Shown here: positions 25,989 through 29,305 of the stretch, one piece after another | Position numbering within the stretch: the stretch's first letter is position 1 | Layout: the number at the start of each line of letters is the position of its first letter | Assembly (NCBI GenBank): GCA_036897095.1 | Contig: JAYMSP010001730.1 | Coordinates: 1 to 29,305 of the forward strand | Reading direction: 5' to 3' | Origin: Plantago elongata | Taxonomy: Eukaryota; Streptophyta; Magnoliopsida; Lamiales; Plantaginaceae | Length of the DNA stretch: 29,305 bases | Position numbers and translations under genes: made by a program | The notes under the pieces: generated by a model | What the model was told of the DNA's origin: nothing | Seen by the model: the letters and a program-made list of their open reading frames with translations, nothing else | The model's database searches: none

Positions 25989-26300
25989 GTCAGGCATATT
26001 TTTTCGTGCACTTAAGTCATAATTATTAAGGTATAAAAAAAATAAAGAGCAATCACTTGTATTTGCAAATCTAAAATATACATATTAATTACGAAGATAG
26101 TAACTCTATTTCCCGGGTACAATTTCATGTATATGTACTCATTTAAAGGGGCAAGGAAATCTCTTCATAATCAGATGCTTTTATAGCGGTGGAGTAAAGG
26201 TAGGAAGGCTAGCTGCTTATGATGTACACGCAAGTAATTTCTAACTATTTGTTAAGGGATAAAGCACCCGCTTATAAAAGCTTAACTATGATTTTCAAGG

Positions 26301-27431
26301 TATAAATATAAAGTGCTCTTCTTTAGAAACTCTCCAGTATTTAGTTATTATTTACCAGGCGCTTCTCTTTTAAGTAATCTCTTAATAATTCATAACAAAT
26401 CTATAAATAGTATAATAACACACCTTTCATATTTCATAAGATGCCCAGCCTTATTAAAGCTAAGACGTCTACTACCTTTCAGCGACAATCCTATATATAG
26501 CAGCGGATGCCGGGAGTCTTTATATAGAATCTATGCTTTCTTCCGCCACTTATTGTAAAGTGCGCTTTTTTTTTACTTGCGGCATATAGCAGTAACTGAA
26601 GGAGAGTGGTACGCTTTTGCTAGAAGATCGCGGGCATTACTCAGTAAGCAACCGCGATGGGTGAGTCTAACGCACTGGCGAGGTCCTACCAATAAAAGCT
26701 TCCTTGTGACATAGCAGTAGGCACCTTAACTAAAGAACTAAAGCGTTGCATTTGTAGCTATGATTCGCAGGTTCGAGCTTGTTTTCTCTAGTAAAGCTGT
26801 GAGTTCGGTAAGGATACTCAAGCCTTGTTATTTGCCAAGCTTCTAGTGGTTCCTTTATATCTAGTAGTATGTCAATCTTCTTAGAAGAAGACTCGTATCA
26901 TCACAAGGAGAAATCGAAGCCAAAACTTATGCACCCCGCTTAGCGAGCACTCTTGCAAGACGCTTAAAGGACTCGAACCCACCCAGACTTCGGCATGTTA
27001 AGTCGTTTTGCGCCATATGTACTGAAATTTTTCGGGAGACGTGGCTTAAGCTCGCAAAGCAAAACAAGGCAGAGTTAGGCGATTCCTTGACATCCAGTAG
27101 TATATTAGTATATCATGCATGATAGTAGAAGACATGCATCTATCCAATGCCGGACGTGCGGAATCTGCAAAGGCCTTAGAATTTACCACTCTAAGGACCT
27201 CCTTTAAGAACCGGAGTGAACTAGAACTGAAATCCGAAGCAAGCGAGTAAGTAAGCAAAGCAGTCTAAGGAAGGTAGAACTTACCGTTCTATTTTCTGGC
27301 GAGATCCTCTTTTGCATAATGTGTTAGCGAACACTCCTAGAAAGCCCTCGATGCTACACTTCTGGTAAACAACCGGACTCTCTTAGTATCGGATTCATCC
27401 TCAACCAGGAGCAACCAACACTATCACGAAA
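26301..27431. other. Transition zone and nad6 upstream region
   Basis: The RIP-like text ends around 26300-26600, and from about 26440 the GC content and CA/TG content rise to the level of the gene region. I recognise no gene here. An 81-codon + strand open frame (26313-26558) spans the junction and matches nothing I know. The 70-codon - strand frame at 27046-27258 also shows no conserved feature. Two GTTCGA-type T-loop motifs occur (near 26771 on + and 26972 on -), but neither is backed by a cloverleaf. The stretch just before nad6 presumably holds its promoter and 5' leader; no consensus promoter such as CRTA is certain by eye. Confidence 0.45.
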
Positions 27432-28028
27432 ATGATTCTTTCCTTACTCTCCAGCATTGCCCTAGTTTCTGGTCTAATGGTTATCAGAGCAAGAAATCCT
27501 GTCCACTCTGTCTTGTTCTTCATCCTAGTCTTCTGCAATACTGCTGCCTTGCTACTTTTTCTAGGCCTCGACTTCTTTGCTCTGATCTTCCTAGTCGTTT
27601 ATATAGGTGCCATCGCCGTGCTCTTTCTCTTCGTTGTCATGATGTTCAATATTCAGCTCGCAGAAATTCATGAAGAAGTTTTGAGATACGCACCTGTAAG
27701 TGCTATTATTGGTGTACTCCTTGGGTGGGAAATCTTCTTTATCTTAGACAACGAGAGTATACCTCTACTAGCTGACCAAGCTTCCCTTAAGTATACTGCT
27801 TATTCAGAGAAGGCAAGCGATTGGACTAATTTAGAAGCTCTAGGGAATCTCCTCTATACGCACTATTTTGTTTGGTTTCTAATTTCATCTCTCATCTTAT
27901 TAGTCGCTATGATTGGAGCAATCGTACTAACTATGCACAGAACCGGCGAAGTGAAAAGACAGGATGTATTCCGAAGAAACGCAATCAACTTTAGGAGAAC
28001 ATTTGCAAAAGACTATAAAGCCACTTAG
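27432..28028 (+). CDS. nad6: NADH dehydrogenase subunit 6
   Basis: nad6 encodes an inner-membrane subunit of respiratory complex I (NADH:ubiquinone oxidoreductase), part of the proton-pumping arm. The 198-residue product starts MILS and has five likely membrane segments (about 4-20, 26-44, 48-72, 90-105, 146-168). The hallmark block at 45-72 (GLDFFALIFLVVYIGAIAVL...), which forms the bent third helix involved in coupling, is intact. VHSVLFFILVF (24-34), AEIHEEVLRY (77-86) and the tail VKRQDVFRRNAI (174-185) are typical of green plant mitochondrial copies and unlike fungal ones. The length matches bryophyte and algal forms; angiosperm proteins have a longer, different tail. The ATG is genomic and no internal stop or obvious editing site is seen. 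Dinucleotide balance is ordinary, in contrast to the upstream blocks. atp6 follows 249 bases downstream on the same strand, so co-transcription is plausible. Confidence 0.97.
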   Translation: MILSLLSSIALVSGLMVIRARNPVHSVLFFILVFCNTAALLLFLGLDFFALIFLVVYIGAIAVLFLFVVMMFNIQLAEIHEEVLRYAPVSAIIGVLLGWEIFFILDNESIPLLADQASLKYTAYSEKASDWTNLEALGNLLYTHYFVWFLISSLILLVAMIGAIVLTMHRTGEVKRQDVFRRNAINFRRTFAKDYKAT

Positions 28029-28277
28029 CCAACGCCTTCTTGCAGGAGACTCGCCAACTCTTGTGCTTTTGTGTAAGTGAACTACACCGCGTGTCGATTA
28101 GCCTTTCGAAACTAAGTACTAAGTGAAACTCGGGACTTCCATCCCTTCCGCTTTGAATTATATGCTGCAACTCAAAGAGCTGCCCTCCCTTTTCTACCAG
28201 TTCTGCGAAGTCTTTGAAGCTGGTCAATCATAAGGTCCTGGTTACTCAAAGCAGCTGCTTTTCATCTTAAAAGAGAC
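28029..28277. other. nad6-atp6 spacer
   Basis: The 249-base spacer has no recognisable tRNA or open frame of interest; a - strand frame crossing the end of nad6 is a shadow. Base composition matches the flanking genes. The two genes are on the same strand, and the spacer shows no terminator-like hairpin, so one dicistronic transcript is the simplest inference. Confidence 0.5.
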
Positions 28278-29054
28278 ATGACCCACATTCCTTTCGATTT
28301 CATGCAGAGCCCTCTAGAGCAGTTTGCTATCATTCCATGGATTCCAGTACAACTCGGTAGCTTTCTTGTATCCTTCACGAACTCTTCATTCTTTCTACTC
28401 TTCAGTCTTGGTTTAGTCCTCCTCTTTCTGCACTACGCTACCAAGAAAGGGAGCTTAGTCCCAAATTCGGCCCAATCCGTAGCAGAGTTAATTTATGACT
28501 TCGTATGGAATTTGGCCAATGAGCAAATAGGAAGCACTTCGGGGAAACAGAGATACTTCCCATTAATTCTGGTAACGTTTAGCCTGCTACTCTTCTGCAA
28601 CTTGCAGGGGATGATTCCATATAGTTTTACGGTGACAAGTCACTTCCTAATTACTTTAAGCCTTTCATTCTCTCTTTTTCTCGGGATTACTGCAGTAGGC
28701 TTTCAAAAGCATGGCCTTCATTTTCTAAGCTTTTCCTTACCAGCGGGTGTTCCTCTTCCACTAGCACCCTTCCTAGTACTTCTTGAGTTGATCTCTTACA
28801 GTTTTCGTGGCTTGAGTTTAGGTATCCGTTTATTTGCGAATATGATGGCCGGGCATAGTCTAGTGAAGATACTGAGTGGTTTTGCTTGGACAATGCTTTC
28901 AATGGGACAAACATTAACTTATTTAGGAGCATTAGGTCCTTTCTTCATTGTTGTCGCACTCACTGGGCTTGAGTTGGGTGTAGCAATCTTACAAGCCTAT
29001 GTTTTTACCATTTCAATCTGCATCTATCTAAACGATGCACTAAATCTGCACTAA
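28278..29054 (+). CDS. atp6: ATP synthase F0 subunit a (subunit 6)
   Basis: This is the membrane subunit of mitochondrial ATP synthase that forms the two proton half-channels beside the c-ring. The 258-residue protein has the core start SPLEQF at 11-16, after a 10-residue leader. GMIPYSFTVTSHFLITL (111-127) and PAGVPLPLAPFLVLLELISY (155-174) are classic plant mitochondrial blocks. The essential Arg is R184 in GIRLFANMMAGH. H193 takes the place of the bacterial AGE Glu, as usual in mitochondria. E232 and Q239 lie seven residues apart in LELGVAILQAYVF, matching the other channel residues. It ends YLNDALNLH, as in liverwort-type proteins, without the angiosperm tail. The long N-terminal extension seen in many angiosperms is also absent. 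Met9 is an alternative start, but Met1 keeps the 5' end typical. No editing appears necessary. Confidence 0.97.
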   Translation: MTHIPFDFMQSPLEQFAIIPWIPVQLGSFLVSFTNSSFFLLFSLGLVLLFLHYATKKGSLVPNSAQSVAELIYDFVWNLANEQIGSTSGKQRYFPLILVTFSLLLFCNLQGMIPYSFTVTSHFLITLSLSFSLFLGITAVGFQKHGLHFLSFSLPAGVPLPLAPFLVLLELISYSFRGLSLGIRLFANMMAGHSLVKILSGFAWTMLSMGQTLTYLGALGPFFIVVALTGLELGVAILQAYVFTISICIYLNDALNLH

Positions 29055-29258
29055 ACAAAGCCGAATGTTTCTATTCCTATCTTCCTGTTCTTTATCTCTC
29101 TTTACTCAGCTTTGCACAAAAGACAGCGCAACCTTTTATCTACTCTTTCTAGCCACCCTTTCTAAGCAGCCTCTCCTAGGCCCATGAGAGGAATGCGCTA
29201 GAAACATAGGCCTCTTACTACTAGTGTTGTACAATAACAAAGATTTCTTTTCACAGAG
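29055..29258. other. atp6 3' region up to the intron hairpin
   Basis: About 200 pyrimidine-rich bases hold no gene that I can recognise. A stem-like stretch lies at about 29170-29200 (CTAGGCC..., GCGCTAGAAACATAGGCC). I do not see a GTGYG-type 5' splice site with a following intron-sized interval, which bears on how the domain V just downstream could be used. Confidence 0.4.
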
Positions 29259-29292
29259 GAGCCGTATGAGGTCGAAGCCTTAAGTACGTTTT
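29259..29292 (+). ncRNA. Group II intron domain V hairpin
   Basis: The 34 bases fold as a standard group II domain V: 14 + 4 + 16 nucleotides, with loop CGAA and a two-base AG bulge at positions 25-26. The lower helix begins GAGCCGTA, carrying the catalytic AGC triad at positions 2-4, and pairs through TACG at 27-30. The upper helix TGAGGT pairs with GCCTTA using wobble pairs. Domain V binds the catalytic metal ions for self-splicing. Position 31 is T where G normally pairs with C4, giving a mismatch next to the triad, and position 34 is T instead of C (G-T wobble). The sequence after it (13 bases) would be the start of domain VI, cut by the window edge. The 3' exon must lie outside the window on the + strand. 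Only about 204 bases separate it from atp6. Confidence 0.75.
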
Positions 29293-29305
29293 TGAAGCCG
29301 AGCCA

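Larger units (their letters stand above)
18481..26300. other. Gene-free AT-rich block 3 with RIP-like composition and retroelement remains
   Basis: This is the longest RIP-like block. A sample at 19081-19140 gives about 1 CpA+TpG against 5 ApC+GpT, and about 10 TpA against 5 ApT. A sample at 24121-24180 gives about 4 against 6, with TpA again in excess. Words such as CTTATAAAGG, AGAGAGTATA and TTAAGTA recur throughout. Frames are broken by stops at short intervals. Two - strand stretches still align with Ty3/gypsy pol and are annotated separately, which identifies at least part of this block as dead LTR-retrotransposon DNA. I found no long terminal repeats by eye, as expected if mutation has been heavy. 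No functional gene is supported. Confidence 0.65.

Noticed and set aside
1..26300. CRISPR array or regular spaced repeats
   Set aside because: Recurring words such as TATAAAGG are short, irregularly spaced and explained by dinucleotide bias.
26313..26558. 81-codon open frame across the composition junction
   Set aside because: It starts in RIP-like text and ends in ordinary text, so it probably joins unrelated DNA; no motif is recognised.
26750..26800. Possible tRNA on + around the GGTTCGAGC motif
   Set aside because: The motif leaves a six-base loop in the only paired register, and no cloverleaf arms pair around it.
27046..27258. 70-codon - strand open frame upstream of nad6
   Set aside because: No similarity to any mitochondrial ribosomal protein or other family that I know.
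27991..28227. 78-codon - strand open frame over the nad6 end and spacer
   Set aside because: It is antisense to the nad6 3' end with no conserved features; treated as a shadow.
28687..28932. 81-codon - strand open frame inside atp6
   Set aside because: Entirely antisense to a clearly conserved gene.

Overview
The right end of this window carries two intact genes of streptophyte (green plant) mitochondrial type on the + strand: nad6 (27432-28028) and atp6 (28278-29054). They are followed by a group II intron domain V hairpin that ends 13 bases before the window edge. Both proteins read straight through from ATG to stop with family-conserved residues already encoded, so I see no need for RNA editing. 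Their C-termini (nad6 of 198 aa; atp6 ending in NLH) resemble bryophyte and charophyte forms more than the longer angiosperm forms. I infer a streptophyte alga or seedless land plant but cannot name the lineage.

The other ~26.3 kb (1-26300) is AT-rich, with no recognisable intact gene, no convincing tRNA and no ORF over 105 codons. It is a mosaic. Blocks 1-3230, 7740-10690 and 18480-26300 share an odd vocabulary: TpA in great excess, CpA and TpG scarce, and stop triplets in every frame. In hand counts (7741-8040) TpA/ApT is about 1.5 and (CpA+TpG)/(ApC+GpT) about 0.5, the classical signature of fungal repeat-induced point mutation (RIP). Block 3240-7740 counts as ordinary (both indices near 1), 10690-18480 is intermediate, and the genes are ordinary.

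Inside the third RIP-like block, on the - strand, are two decayed Ty3/gypsy pol fragments: an integrase core (24419-24613) and a reverse transcriptase/RNase H junction (about 21845-22314). Their order requires at least two element copies in the same direction. Most differences from family consensus fit C-to-T or G-to-A change.

Reading: plant-type mitochondrial genes joined to DNA that looks like RIP-degraded nuclear transposons, probably fungal. This is either an inter-kingdom transfer into a plant mitochondrial genome or a chimeric assembly; the sequence alone cannot decide. The junction lies at about 26300-26600. nad6 and atp6 supply a complex I subunit and the proton-channel subunit of ATP synthase. 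The domain V sits too close to atp6 for a full group II intron, which hints at a trans-spliced or broken intron.
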